13,651 nt of DNA, from assembly GCA_030626465.1 (NCBI GenBank), contig DAOUOU010000061.1, positions 1 to 13,651 of the forward strand, read 5' to 3'. Source of the stretch: Bacteroidales bacterium (GTDB lineage Bacteria > Bacteroidota > Bacteroidia > Bacteroidales > UBA10428). This document shows positions 4,774 to 13,334 of this stretch, piece by piece. A program made the position numbers and the translations under genes. How positions within the stretch are numbered: the first letter of the stretch is position 1; each line of letters opens with the position of its first letter. Under the pieces are notes generated by a model. The model searched no databases, was not told where the DNA came from, and saw only the letters and a list, made by a program, of their open reading frames with translations.

Positions 4774-7446
4774 TTATGCTATTTTTATTCCCACAATGGT
4801 TATGTCATCTATCTGTTCGCATTTTTCTCCGTAACCGTTTTTCCAGTCCTCAATGGTTTCATCTAATATTTCTTTTTGTTCGGCCATTGGTTTATTACAA
4901 TTTTCTGTCAGCAGGATTTTTAGATTTTTTGAATAAAACTTTTTACCCTTTGGACCGCCAAATTGGTCTTGGTAACCATCGGTAGCAAGATATATAATAT
5001 CGCCCTTTTGGAGCTGGATTACATGATTTGTAAAGGGTTCCTTATCATCACAAATAGCAACAGGCATTCTGTCAGCTTTTATTACTGTCAATTCTTTTGT
5101 ATCGTTTGATATTATATATAATGGATTATAGGCTCCTGAAAATTGTAGTGTTTTTGTTACTGAATCGTATGAAACAAAGGATATATCCAAGCCGTCTTTT
5201 TGTTCGTTCATAAGTCCTTTTTGCTGCAAGGAATGAATGATACTATCTCTTAACTCATCTAAAATCTGGCTTGCGGAAAGATTTTGTTCTTGTGCAATTA
5301 TCTGATTCAGGAATGATATACCCAGCATACTCATAAATGCACCCGGCACGCCGTGACCTGTGCAATCGGATGCTGCAATATGCAATGTGTTTTTTCTTTT
5401 TCCAAAGAAATAAAAATCGCCTGAGACTATATCGCGTGGTTTATATAAAATAAAATAATCATCAGTTAACAGCTGGCTGTCTGCAATAATCTCGTTAATA
5501 TATTCCGTTGATGGCAACACAGCTTTTTGTATTCTTTCTGCATAGCGAATGCTATCTGTGAGTGCTTCATGAATGTGCTCGATATGTTCTTTCTGTGTGC
5601 GGATTTCTTCGTTCTGCTCATTGAGCGTAGTGTTTTTCTCATCTACCAATTTCTTTTGGTCCTCAATAATGTTTTTCTGCTTGCGGGTAGTACGCAGTGA
5701 ACGGAAAATATAACCGGCAAGCACCAATACCAGTAGTAAACCGATTACTACAAAACCTATGACCAGCTTCTGACGCCTGCTTTCAGCTTTTTGTTTGTCG
5801 ATCTCAAGTTCCGCAATTTCCATTTCCTTGTTGTGTGCGATGCTGTCGGTAGCCGCCATTTTCTCGTATTGGTATTGGAAGTATTTCTTTTGAATTAGTT
5901 GTTGATTTTCTTCATGAACAATGCTGTCCTGTATGGAAATATATTCACCGAAATACTGCCGCGACAATTTGTAGTTGCCTTGTCTAAAATAAATCTGATC
6001 CAAAAGTTTTGCGGCGTCTTTTATATTGAATGCATAGCCTGTTTCTACTGCGATGCTGTAGGATTTCTTTGCATAAGCGAGCGCCTTTGCTATTTCGTTC
6101 CTCCTTAAATATATAGTTCCGATTTTTTCCAAAGCAAAGGCAATACTGCTTTTATCCTCGATCTCTTCACTAACTTTCAGACTTCTATTGTAGTATCCAA
6201 GGCTTATTTCAGTTAAGGAATCGCTCCTGACCTTATCATGCCGGGCCATTGCGGCTGCCTGTTCGTCATAAATAGTCCCGATGTCAATTAAAGTTTCAGC
6301 CATTGTGAACTTCTCTCCAATTTCTTCCTGAATTTCTAAGGCTCTGTAGTATGATTCCAGCGCTTTTCTAGTCAGGGAATCACTCCCGGCGCTATCTTGT
6401 TGAGCCAACTCTGCTGCCTGATTGGCATAAATATTCCCGATGTTGGTTAAAGTACCTGGAATAAGGCTTTTATCGCCGAGTTCTTCCTGAACTTCCAACC
6501 CTCTATATAGATATTCCAGGGCTGCGGGAAAATCTTTCTGATAATCATAAATAGTTGCGATGTTGTTTAAGGAAGCGGAAATTCCTCTTTGGTCGCCCAG
6601 TTCCTCTTTGATTTTTAAACATTTACTGTAATATTCCAGGGCATGGGGCATGTCGCCCTCATAAGAATACGTAATCCCAATGTTGTTTAGCGCAGTTGCA
6701 ATGCGGTTTTTATTGCCAGTTTCTTCATCAATTTTTAAACTTTTCAAATAATATTCCCGGGCTTTTGGAATATCGTCCATGGCTGCATACACCACACCGA
6801 TGTTGTTTAACGATCGGGAAATTCCGTTTTTAAAGCCGATTTCTTCACAGAGTTTTAAACTTCTCTCGAAATATTCCCGGGCTTTATGTACGTCGCCCAG
6901 ATAGTAATTAACATTACCGATACCTCTATACGAATTAGAAATGCCAATTGTGTCACCAATTTCCTCCCGGAGTTTTAATCCCGCATTGAAATACTCCAGG
7001 GCTTGGGTAAACTCGCCATGGTAGATAACCATATCCCCTTTCCGGTGAAGGGTATTGGCAAGGTATTTTAAACAAGTGCTCTTTACATTGTCAGACGGGT
7101 TTGCGGCAAGGGTTTCCTCTACAAGGTTCTCTATTTTCTCGTTATGAGCGATGATCATTTCATCATCTCTTGCGGCCTCTGCCATGGCATCAAGAATACG
7201 CAGGCGAATTGTGTCGTGTTTGGCATTTTTCAGGAGGACTTCCAGGGAGTCAGATTCAAAATTTCGGATTGCAGCGTCCTGTTCCGGATTAGGTTTTCCT
7301 TTACGAGTATTTTGTGTTGGGGCCTTTGTTTTTGCACTTTCTTGCTTAGGCTTGCCGGAGCACCGGATAAACAGAAATGATAAAATAAATAGTGCGGAAG
7401 GTATGATGAAGAACAGATATCGAGATGTTTTATAGCTGTTTATCAT
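4774..7446 (-). CDS. Membrane TPR-SpoIIE protein phosphatase (PP2C-type sensor)
   Basis: An 890-residue two-part signalling protein. Residues 10-28 form an N-terminal hydrophobic anchor. Cys29 follows it, but Arg at -1 makes a lipobox unlikely. Residues about 123-500 are tetratricopeptide repeats, then comes a membrane helix (561-582), a coiled coil (585-625) and a SpoIIE/PP2C phosphatase domain (about 640-890). The metal-binding acidic motifs are intact: DIVSGDFY (672-679), SDCTGHGVPGA (693-703), TDGYQDQFGG (822-831) and DDITIVGIK (880-888). By topology the TPRs face the periplasm and the phosphatase the cytoplasm, so a signal or protein bound outside could control dephosphorylation of a serine/threonine-phosphorylated partner, often an anti-sigma-factor antagonist in this family. 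No such partner gene is nearby. It follows the DUF2891 gene on the same strand after 103 nt, so co-transcription is possible. Confidence 0.92.
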   Translation of the reverse strand: MINSYKTSRYLFFIIPSALFILSFLFIRCSGKPKQESAKTKAPTQNTRKGKPNPEQDAAIRNFESDSLEVLLKNAKHDTIRLRILDAMAEAARDDEMIIAHNEKIENLVEETLAANPSDNVKSTCLKYLANTLHRKGDMVIYHGEFTQALEYFNAGLKLREEIGDTIGISNSYRGIGNVNYYLGDVHKAREYFERSLKLCEEIGFKNGISRSLNNIGVVYAAMDDIPKAREYYLKSLKIDEETGNKNRIATALNNIGITYSYEGDMPHALEYYSKCLKIKEELGDQRGISASLNNIATIYDYQKDFPAALEYLYRGLEVQEELGDKSLIPGTLTNIGNIYANQAAELAQQDSAGSDSLTRKALESYYRALEIQEEIGEKFTMAETLIDIGTIYDEQAAAMARHDKVRSDSLTEISLGYYNRSLKVSEEIEDKSSIAFALEKIGTIYLRRNEIAKALAYAKKSYSIAVETGYAFNIKDAAKLLDQIYFRQGNYKLSRQYFGEYISIQDSIVHEENQQLIQKKYFQYQYEKMAATDSIAHNKEMEIAELEIDKQKAESRRQKLVIGFVVIGLLLVLVLAGYIFRSLRTTRKQKNIIEDQKKLVDEKNTTLNEQNEEIRTQKEHIEHIHEALTDSIRYAERIQKAVLPSTEYINEIIADSQLLTDDYFILYKPRDIVSGDFYFFGKRKNTLHIAASDCTGHGVPGAFMSMLGISFLNQIIAQEQNLSASQILDELRDSIIHSLQQKGLMNEQKDGLDISFVSYDSVTKTLQFSGAYNPLYIISNDTKELTVIKADRMPVAICDDKEPFTNHVIQLQKGDIIYLATDGYQDQFGGPKGKKFYSKNLKILLTENCNKPMAEQKEILDETIEDWKNGYGEKCEQIDDITIVGIKIA
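6123..6930 (-). repeat. DNA-level tandem TPR units, period switching from 120 to 159 bp
   Basis: Inside the phosphatase gene, the same codons of successive TPRs fall at 6123, 6282, 6441, 6561, 6681, 6801 and 6921. The steps are 159, 159, 120, 120, 120 and 120 bp. TGTTGTTTA recurs exactly at 6561, 6681 and 6801. In protein terms, 40-residue repeats (NNIG...Y..ALEYY..CL.I.EE.G.) give way to two 53-residue repeats. Each longer repeat carries an inserted segment, QAAELAQQDSAGSDSLT or QAAAMARHDKVRSDSLT. The two insertions resemble each other, so one repeat was probably copied from the other. Confidence 0.8.
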
Positions 7447-7549
7447 AACTGAATTTTATTTCTTAAATCTTTTTCTGTACACGATCCATTATAAATAAAA
7501 GTTTGAAGTTCTCAAAGAAATCCGTTTCCCAGCATCAAATTCGCGCTTT

Positions 7550-8686
7550 TCATTCTCCAGGGTTATTATCAAGTGCATAAATCGCGAAAGAACCCAACCA
7601 ATGACCTCCTTCATAGCTATCGTCCACAAGATTAGGTAAGGAATACTTCACATGTTCATTTGCAATATTTATCAAATGCCTGTATTCCGGATATTGATTG
7701 GCTAAACCATACAATACCCATGCCCTGCTGAAATTAAGTCCATCCAGATGTACTAACTTACCGTCTGTGCGATCAGAGACTTCTCCTACTTTTATTTCAA
7801 AGTCTTCAGCTTTAAGTTGGGGGGCAAAATTGTTAATCCACACATCAAAATCATCTTCATTCAATACTCTTCTCATCAAGTTTATTTCTTCAAAACAGGG
7901 AGACAAAAAGTCATATCCACCAGGTTCCCAATTTAATGGGCAATTAAAGTCATTAAAGTAAAAATCTTTTGCTTTGGATTCTATAGCGATTTTCAATTTT
8001 TCATACTGAGTCGTATTTGCATAATCCCATGCAAATGACAATCCGAAAGCAGCATTTGTATGCTCACCTGCTCTGATCGGATATATTAGTTTGGGTAAGA
8101 AATCTATATATCGCTGAATGATCAAATCTGTTAAAGGTTGAAGATTTTGTTCCAATTCCCGGGCTAATGGATCATCCCAGGTATGCAATTCTTCGGCCAA
8201 CTTAAGCAACCAGGCCCAGCCATAAGTTCTTTCATAAGATTTGTTATGCTCCCCCTGAAAATAAACCACTTCTGTCTGAATATTCTCTTTAGAGATATTT
8301 TCTTGAAGCTTTAATCTAATCAAATCGGCTTTTTTTAACAGAGGGAATTTTTTCAATAACTTTACTAATGACCAATGCCCATGAACTGCAGAATGCCAGT
8401 CAAAACAGCCATAAAATGCCGGATGTAACTCGTGTGGCTCTTTTATATCTTCTTTTTCACCTAAGGTCTGCCCCAATTTATTGGGATACTCGGTTTGTAA
8501 ACAAGCTAAAGGTAATTCGACGAGATTATTAGCTTGCTTTAATGTCAATCGGGCTGGTTTCTGAATGGTAATTTTCTCATTTGAGTCTCCATTTAGCTTT
8601 AAATTTTGCGACTGCTTTTTTTGTTGCCCACAACTAATGAGAAGTAACAATACCACAATTTGAAAGACTGTTATTTTTATTTTCAT
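7550..8686 (-). CDS. DUF2891 family lipoprotein
   Basis: A 378-residue protein with a lipoprotein signal: basic start, hydrophobic core (residues 7-17) and lipobox LLIS-C19. The rest matches the DUF2891 family over its usual length. Visible motifs are ELHPAFYGCFDWHSAVHGHW (86-105), FGLSFAWDY (214-222), NWEPGGYDFLSPC (252-264), DGLNFSRAW (315-323) and EGGHWLGSFAIYAL (359-372). The many conserved W/H/E/D residues and helical make-up suggest an alpha/alpha-barrel like that of some glycan-active enzymes; this is inference and no activity or substrate is known to me. It is expected to be anchored in the cell envelope. The start at 8686 is chosen because the signal peptide begins there; no clear Shine-Dalgarno is present. 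An inverted-repeat element lies in the leader, beginning 22 nt upstream, and the TPR-SpoIIE gene follows after 103 nt. Confidence 0.92.
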   Translation of the reverse strand: MKIKITVFQIVVLLLLISCGQQKKQSQNLKLNGDSNEKITIQKPARLTLKQANNLVELPLACLQTEYPNKLGQTLGEKEDIKEPHELHPAFYGCFDWHSAVHGHWSLVKLLKKFPLLKKADLIRLKLQENISKENIQTEVVYFQGEHNKSYERTYGWAWLLKLAEELHTWDDPLARELEQNLQPLTDLIIQRYIDFLPKLIYPIRAGEHTNAAFGLSFAWDYANTTQYEKLKIAIESKAKDFYFNDFNCPLNWEPGGYDFLSPCFEEINLMRRVLNEDDFDVWINNFAPQLKAEDFEIKVGEVSDRTDGKLVHLDGLNFSRAWVLYGLANQYPEYRHLINIANEHVKYSLPNLVDDSYEGGHWLGSFAIYALDNNPGE

Positions 8687-8708
8687 TCTTGATTTTTATA
8701 TGCTGTAC

Positions 8709-8826
8709 AACGGTTGCAGATAGACGTAGTAGCCATAGCAGCAAACCGTTACTTTTTAAAACCAATATAAAGAAACCTACAGACTTATCCAAAAAGTACT
8801 ATATGCGGCTATTACGTATTATCTGC
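8709..8826. repeat. Imperfect palindrome plus distal inverted copy in the DUF2891 leader
   Basis: AACGGTTGC (8709-8717) pairs with GCAAACCGTT (8741-8750, one bulge), forming the ends of a 42-nt imperfect palindrome. Part of it, 8716-8734 (GCAGATAGACGTAGTAGCC), reappears inverted at 8807-8826 (as GCAGATAATACGTAATAGCC on the minus strand), with 17 positions matching and one gap. The structure would lie in the 5' leader of DUF2891 mRNA if transcription starts upstream. It could be a small mobile or miniature element or a regulatory RNA structure. I do not recognise a named family. Confidence 0.5.
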
Positions 8827-8882
8827 TGTTGGTTGCTGTTTGACTCATTGGCCTTCACATTAACCAGCCCAGTAATGGAGCC

Positions 8883-9169
8883 AAATCAGGAACAGTTTGG
8901 TCAGTCTGAACGATAATTTTAAATCGGTTTTCTCTCATTGAAATTAATCTGATTTAAAATTGATATCATTCGGATATAAAATACCAAGAATATGTAAAGA
9001 GGAATCTTTTAATAGTTTCAGAAATTCCCGGTTATACAAGTAACCAGCAAAAATTATGGTTTTCCTCAGAAAGTGGAAAATATTGAGTTAAATTTTGTTT
9101 TCTAAACCGGCCGTTATTTATGATTTATAAGTACACTATTTTCGTATAATACAAAGGTAACAAGAGACT
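8883..9169. other. Gene-free stretch with stem-loops and a degenerate GGTCAGT repeat
   Basis: Together with the element at 8709-8826 this fills the 483-nt gap between the DUF2891 start and the end of the sensor kinase gene. Position 8883-8909 carries AAATCAGGAACAG followed by GGTCAGT, resembling the degenerate unit at 4614-4633. AATTTTAAATC (8915-8925) pairs perfectly with 8951-8961 across 25 nt. TTTTCC (9060-9065) pairs with GGAAAA (9075-9080); read on the minus strand it is followed within a few bases by a T5 run and could be a weak terminator for the kinase gene. A 75-codon plus-strand ORF at 8689-8916 overlaps these repeats and looks non-coding. Confidence 0.35.
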
Positions 9170-12100
9170 TTATTTAACATATTTCCGGATAATTTCCATT
9201 AATTTCTCAGGCATCAGGGGTTTAACGATATAATCATTGAAATCATGTTCAAGAATTTTGGACTTATCATAAGCATAGGCGTATGCTGTGACAGCAATTA
9301 CCGGTATGTCTTTGTTTATTTTCCTGATTTCTTTATGTGCCTGAATACCATCCATCACAGGCATTTTAATATCCATAAGAACAAGGCAGTTGTCGAGTTT
9401 AGTTTGTTGCTTAATATAGTCGACCGCTTCCTGTCCGTTACTTGCCCGTATTATTTCAGCCCCGGAAGGCTGAAGTATCTTTTCCATAAGCCTGAAGTTA
9501 TTCGGGTCATCTTCGGCTATAAGTATTTTCGTGTTTTTTAAGTTATAGACTCTTTTAGGTTCCTTCTTACTTTTTGGTGGGGGTGGTACTTTATCAGATG
9601 AATAAGAAAGTGTAAAATAAAACGTTGTTCCCTTGTCGGGTTCCGACTCTAACCAGATCTTACCTCCCATAAATTCGATCAGTTTTTTAGATATTGAAAG
9701 TCCAATACCTGCACCCGGATATAACTTAGTGTCTTTCCTTTCTATTTTATGGAAGTAGTTAAATATATTCTTAAAGTCGGTATTGTTTATTCCTACTCCT
9801 GTATCCGAAACAAAGAATTGTACTTGATCTTCCAGTATTTTATACCCAAACCGGATATTCCCCGATTCGGTATATTTGAAAGCATTGCTAAGCAAATTCG
9901 TAAAAACTTGTCTGAACCGGGTTGGGTCGTTATAAAGAAATAATTCTTTTTTATCGTCTTTATTCACATAACGTGAATCAATATTCTTATCATTCTTCAT
10001 GGAAAAGTAGTTCTCCATTTGTAGAAGAATGCTGGAGACAGCGAAATGAGATTTTGTGATTCGAATCTGATCTGCTTCGATGAGCGATATTTCAATAATA
10101 TCATTTATTAACACCAGCAAGGTATCACTGTTATCTTTAATTACATCGGCAAATTGTTTTCTTTCATCGGCTGTCATATCTTCTTCACTTATCAGGGAAG
10201 AAAAACCCACAATAGCGTTCATGGGAGTTCTGATTTCATGCGACATGTTGGCAAGAAATGCTGATTTCAACTGCTCAGATTCTTCTGCCTTCTTTTTGGC
10301 TTCTTCAAGCTCAGCTGTACGTTCTTTAACTAAATGTTCCAGATGATTGCGATGCCTGGAAAGTTCCTCGTTTTGAAGTGTAATTTCTTCCTGTTTTTCT
10401 TCAAGCTGTGTATTAGCCCCAGATAATTCAGTAGTTCTCTCTTTAATTTTTCTTTCCAGTATCTGCTGCTCCTTTTTCAATTTATTAAGCCTCATCCTGT
10501 AAAGGGAGATAGATCCCGATAGTAAAATCATTGCCAGTGCGATTTTAAACCAAAGGGTTTTCCACCATGGGGGGAGGATGACTATTTGAATTGAAGTGCC
10601 TGTTTCATTCCAAATACCGTCATTATTAGATGCCTTCACTCTGAATATATACTCACCCGGATCCATATTTGTGTATGTGGCTCTGCGCTCTGTACCCACA
10701 TAATTCCAATCTTTATCAACACCTTCCATCATATAGGCATATTGATTTTTTTCACTGAAAATATAATTCAGTGCAACGAATCGGAATGTAAACAGCGACT
10801 GGTCGTAATTTAAAATTAATTCCCCGGTTTGTGAAATATGTTTTTCCAGAGGTGAATTTTTTGCCCCGATCATTACAGGTTCATTAAAGAGTAAAAAATC
10901 TGTAATCTGAACCGGTGGTTTAAAACTATTATCTTTAATACTATCAGGATGAAATACATTAAATCCATTGATACCCCCAAAATACATTTCTCCGGTCGTA
11001 CTTTTAAAAAATGCCCAGCGATTAAATATTTTACTTTGCAATCCATCCTGAACGGTATAATTCCTGAACGTAAGTTTTATTTCCTCCTCGACAGAATTAA
11101 TAGTAGCCTTTGATATACCTTTATTGCTACTTATCCAAAGATTTCCCTGATCATCTTCTAAAATGCCAACAATGGTATTATTTGGCAAACCTTCATCGGT
11201 TGTATAATGTGTAAAGGTGTTCGTATTTCTGTTAAATAAGCATAATCCATTTTCGTCCGTACCAATCCAAAGGCGTTTTTTCGAATCTTTATAAAGTACA
11301 TTAATTGAATTGCTCATCAGGCCGGAACTTTCTTCGTTAGAACTACAAATTATTACTTTCTCTCCGGTTTCCTTGTTAAGCCTTATCAACCCGTTCCGCT
11401 GTGTTGCAAACCATATATCATTATTATTATCGCATAAGATATCCCTTACAATGAATGAAGGTAATTTACTTTCAGCACCCTCCAATGCAACAGGATTAAA
11501 TTTATCGGTAGCAGGATCGAACAGAAAAGCCCCGGCAGCAAAAGTACCAATCCAAATTTCCCCGGTCTTATCGCGGTAGATATTAAAAATCGAATTACTA
11601 TTCGGAGCAGCTTCATTAACATATTGATATTTCTTTTTGAGAATAAGCTTGTTGTCATATATTTGGAAATAATTTAATCCTCCTTGCCACATACCGGCCC
11701 ATAAACCTCCTTTTGCATCGGTTTCAATAGCAAGTACTTTATCGTTGGTTAATGTATTGGGATTTTTATTATCACTTCGGAAATTTTTGAATGTATTATC
11801 TGAAGGATTAAATAAATTTATCCCGCCACCATCGGTGGCTATCCATATATTTCCATTTGCATCCTCTGTGAAACAGGTAACCGAACTTCCGTACAACGAG
11901 TTAATATCCTCTTTCTGATGTTTGAAATGAGTAAATTTATCGAAGCGCTTGTCATACTTACTAACACCGCCTGCTCTGCATCCAATCCATACCAACCCAT
12001 CATGTCCGATATATATTTTCTGGATAGTGTTACTCAGTAATGACTGGTCCGATTCCGATGTAGTATAACGACTAAACAATTGATTTTTAGGGTTGAATAT

Positions 12101-12982
12101 ATTCAAACCTCCGCCATTTGTTCCAATTAAAACCTTTCCATCGGTATGTTGCGCAAGCGAAAAGATACTATTACTGCTCAATGAATTGTTATTCGTATTC
12201 TTCTGATAGCTTGTAATAGTATTATTTTGTTGATTTATTACATCTATTCCATTTGATACATAACCCACCCAAATATTATTTTGATTATCAACCAATAAGC
12301 TATAAATCGAGTTTTCTTTCAACTTGATTTCAGCCTGGTGAGTATCATACCAGGAAGTTTCTTTTGTTATTGGCTTGTATTTAATAATTCCAACATTCTT
12401 TGTGTCCTTAAAGGAAACCCAAATCGATCCTTTCTTATCCTGGCATATACTGGTACAATAAATCAGGCTGTCGGGGCTAAAAAAATCTTCAAAACAGACA
12501 GTAAATCTTATTGTTTCTCTATCGAGCATATAAACTCCTCTACCACATCCAATCCAAAGATTATTGCTATTGTCTTCAAATATTTCAGTTACAGATTGAT
12601 CTGATTTTATAATTTGACTGTCATCAAAGCTTATTCTCTCAAAATTATTCCGATCACGATTATACTTGCATAACCCTCCCGATGTTCCAACCCAAAGATT
12701 GTTTTGTGTGTCTTCGTATACTGCATTAATATAACTGTTAGATAAAGAGCTTGAATCTTTTTTATTGAACTTGTATACGGTAAACTCGACACCGTTATAT
12801 TTATTTAATCCGTCGGTCGTTCCAATCCACATATAACCTATATGATCCTGGTAAATGCACAATACATCTCCATGCGACAAGCCCATGTCAGTTGTGAGGT
12901 TATTAAAAGTCATAACATCACGCTGAGCTGAACAAATAAAAAAGTTTAATGATACAGCGATGAATAATGATAGTTTTTTCAT
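9170..12982 (-). CDS. Hybrid two-component sensor kinase, double beta-propeller/YYY, no DNA-binding domain
   Basis: At 1270 residues this resembles Bacteroidota hybrid two-component sensors. Signal peptide at 1-19. About 14 propeller blades (Reg_prop motifs such as YMWIGTTDGLNKY, NLWVGTSGGLCKY, RLWIGTDENGLCLF) span about 30-680, enough for two seven-bladed propellers, followed by a YYY domain (about 690-800). A membrane helix (811-830) and a coiled coil (835-905) lead to HisKA with SHEIRTP (phospho-acceptor H915). The HATPase has NLLSNAFKY (N box, 1029-1037), DTGVGI (1060-1065) and GAGIGL (1090-1095). The C-terminal receiver (1150-1270) keeps D1158/D1159, phospho-acceptor D1204, T1232 and K1254. 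The protein ends there: the AraC-type DNA-binding domain of classical HTCS regulators is absent, so output must pass to another protein. It probably senses a periplasmic ligand, perhaps a glycan. No polysaccharide-utilisation genes are adjacent. Confidence 0.96.
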   Translation of the reverse strand: MKKLSLFIAVSLNFFICSAQRDVMTFNNLTTDMGLSHGDVLCIYQDHIGYMWIGTTDGLNKYNGVEFTVYKFNKKDSSSLSNSYINAVYEDTQNNLWVGTSGGLCKYNRDRNNFERISFDDSQIIKSDQSVTEIFEDNSNNLWIGCGRGVYMLDRETIRFTVCFEDFFSPDSLIYCTSICQDKKGSIWVSFKDTKNVGIIKYKPITKETSWYDTHQAEIKLKENSIYSLLVDNQNNIWVGYVSNGIDVINQQNNTITSYQKNTNNNSLSSNSIFSLAQHTDGKVLIGTNGGGLNIFNPKNQLFSRYTTSESDQSLLSNTIQKIYIGHDGLVWIGCRAGGVSKYDKRFDKFTHFKHQKEDINSLYGSSVTCFTEDANGNIWIATDGGGINLFNPSDNTFKNFRSDNKNPNTLTNDKVLAIETDAKGGLWAGMWQGGLNYFQIYDNKLILKKKYQYVNEAAPNSNSIFNIYRDKTGEIWIGTFAAGAFLFDPATDKFNPVALEGAESKLPSFIVRDILCDNNNDIWFATQRNGLIRLNKETGEKVIICSSNEESSGLMSNSINVLYKDSKKRLWIGTDENGLCLFNRNTNTFTHYTTDEGLPNNTIVGILEDDQGNLWISSNKGISKATINSVEEEIKLTFRNYTVQDGLQSKIFNRWAFFKSTTGEMYFGGINGFNVFHPDSIKDNSFKPPVQITDFLLFNEPVMIGAKNSPLEKHISQTGELILNYDQSLFTFRFVALNYIFSEKNQYAYMMEGVDKDWNYVGTERRATYTNMDPGEYIFRVKASNNDGIWNETGTSIQIVILPPWWKTLWFKIALAMILLSGSISLYRMRLNKLKKEQQILERKIKERTTELSGANTQLEEKQEEITLQNEELSRHRNHLEHLVKERTAELEEAKKKAEESEQLKSAFLANMSHEIRTPMNAIVGFSSLISEEDMTADERKQFADVIKDNSDTLLVLINDIIEISLIEADQIRITKSHFAVSSILLQMENYFSMKNDKNIDSRYVNKDDKKELFLYNDPTRFRQVFTNLLSNAFKYTESGNIRFGYKILEDQVQFFVSDTGVGINNTDFKNIFNYFHKIERKDTKLYPGAGIGLSISKKLIEFMGGKIWLESEPDKGTTFYFTLSYSSDKVPPPPKSKKEPKRVYNLKNTKILIAEDDPNNFRLMEKILQPSGAEIIRASNGQEAVDYIKQQTKLDNCLVLMDIKMPVMDGIQAHKEIRKINKDIPVIAVTAYAYAYDKSKILEHDFNDYIVKPLMPEKLMEIIRKYVK

Positions 12983-13334
12983 AGCGTGGATATCATAAAA
13001 TAAGACAAGTGATGGTTGGAATGATTTAAGTTAAGAAATTATTTTGTATTAATTGCTTCTGGAAGAAGGTTTTTGCATGAATACCTCCGGAAGTTATTGA
13101 ATAAAAGAGTCTGTATTCTGCTCATTTTCAGGTCTAAACATTAATGTCGGATTTTTAATTTCAGATAATCAATCTTTTAATCCGGGTGTAATCTTTCTCA
13201 ACCGCCAATCTACAGTAAATAAGCTTTTGTATTCATAAAGAATTTGCTCGAATTAAATTGATTTTGAAGTGGTTATAAATTAACTTAGCAGTAATGTTTA
13301 TACATTCTCAAATGTGTATCAGATATATGAAGCT
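12983..13334. other. Divergent intergenic region, promoters not resolved
   Basis: This 352-nt AT-rich space lies between the divergently transcribed sensor kinase (leftward) and transglutaminase-like lipoprotein (rightward), so it should hold both promoters. I see no ORF with coding character, no strong palindrome, and no convincing match to the Bacteroidota promoter pattern (TTTG, then TANNTTTG about 20 nt later) on either strand. TAACTTAG on the plus strand, about 55 nt before the 13335 start, is only a partial match with poor spacing. Confidence 0.4.

Noticed and set aside
6123..6930. CRISPR array suggested by regular spacing
   Set aside because: The periodicity is codon-level tandem TPR repetition inside one long ORF; repeats and spacers are not distinct.
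7357..7365. Lipoprotein signal in the TPR-SpoIIE protein (Cys29)
   Set aside because: The residue before the Cys is Arg, which does not fit the lipobox; an uncleaved membrane anchor is more likely.
8709..8750. Integron attC site
   Set aside because: The palindrome has a similar size, but its ends do not fit the required RYYYAAC and GTTRRRY core sites, and no integrase or cassette array is present.
8689..8916. 75-codon plus-strand ORF between DUF2891 and the kinase gene
   Set aside because: It runs through the palindromic element and its inverted copy, lacks a ribosome binding site, and its composition does not look coding.
11446..11658. 70-codon minus-strand ORF inside the kinase gene
   Set aside because: It is in another frame of the well-supported propeller-coding sequence.
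9170..12982. Polysaccharide utilisation locus
   Set aside because: Only the HTCS-like sensor is present. There is no SusC/SusD pair, glycoside hydrolase or sulfatase in the window.
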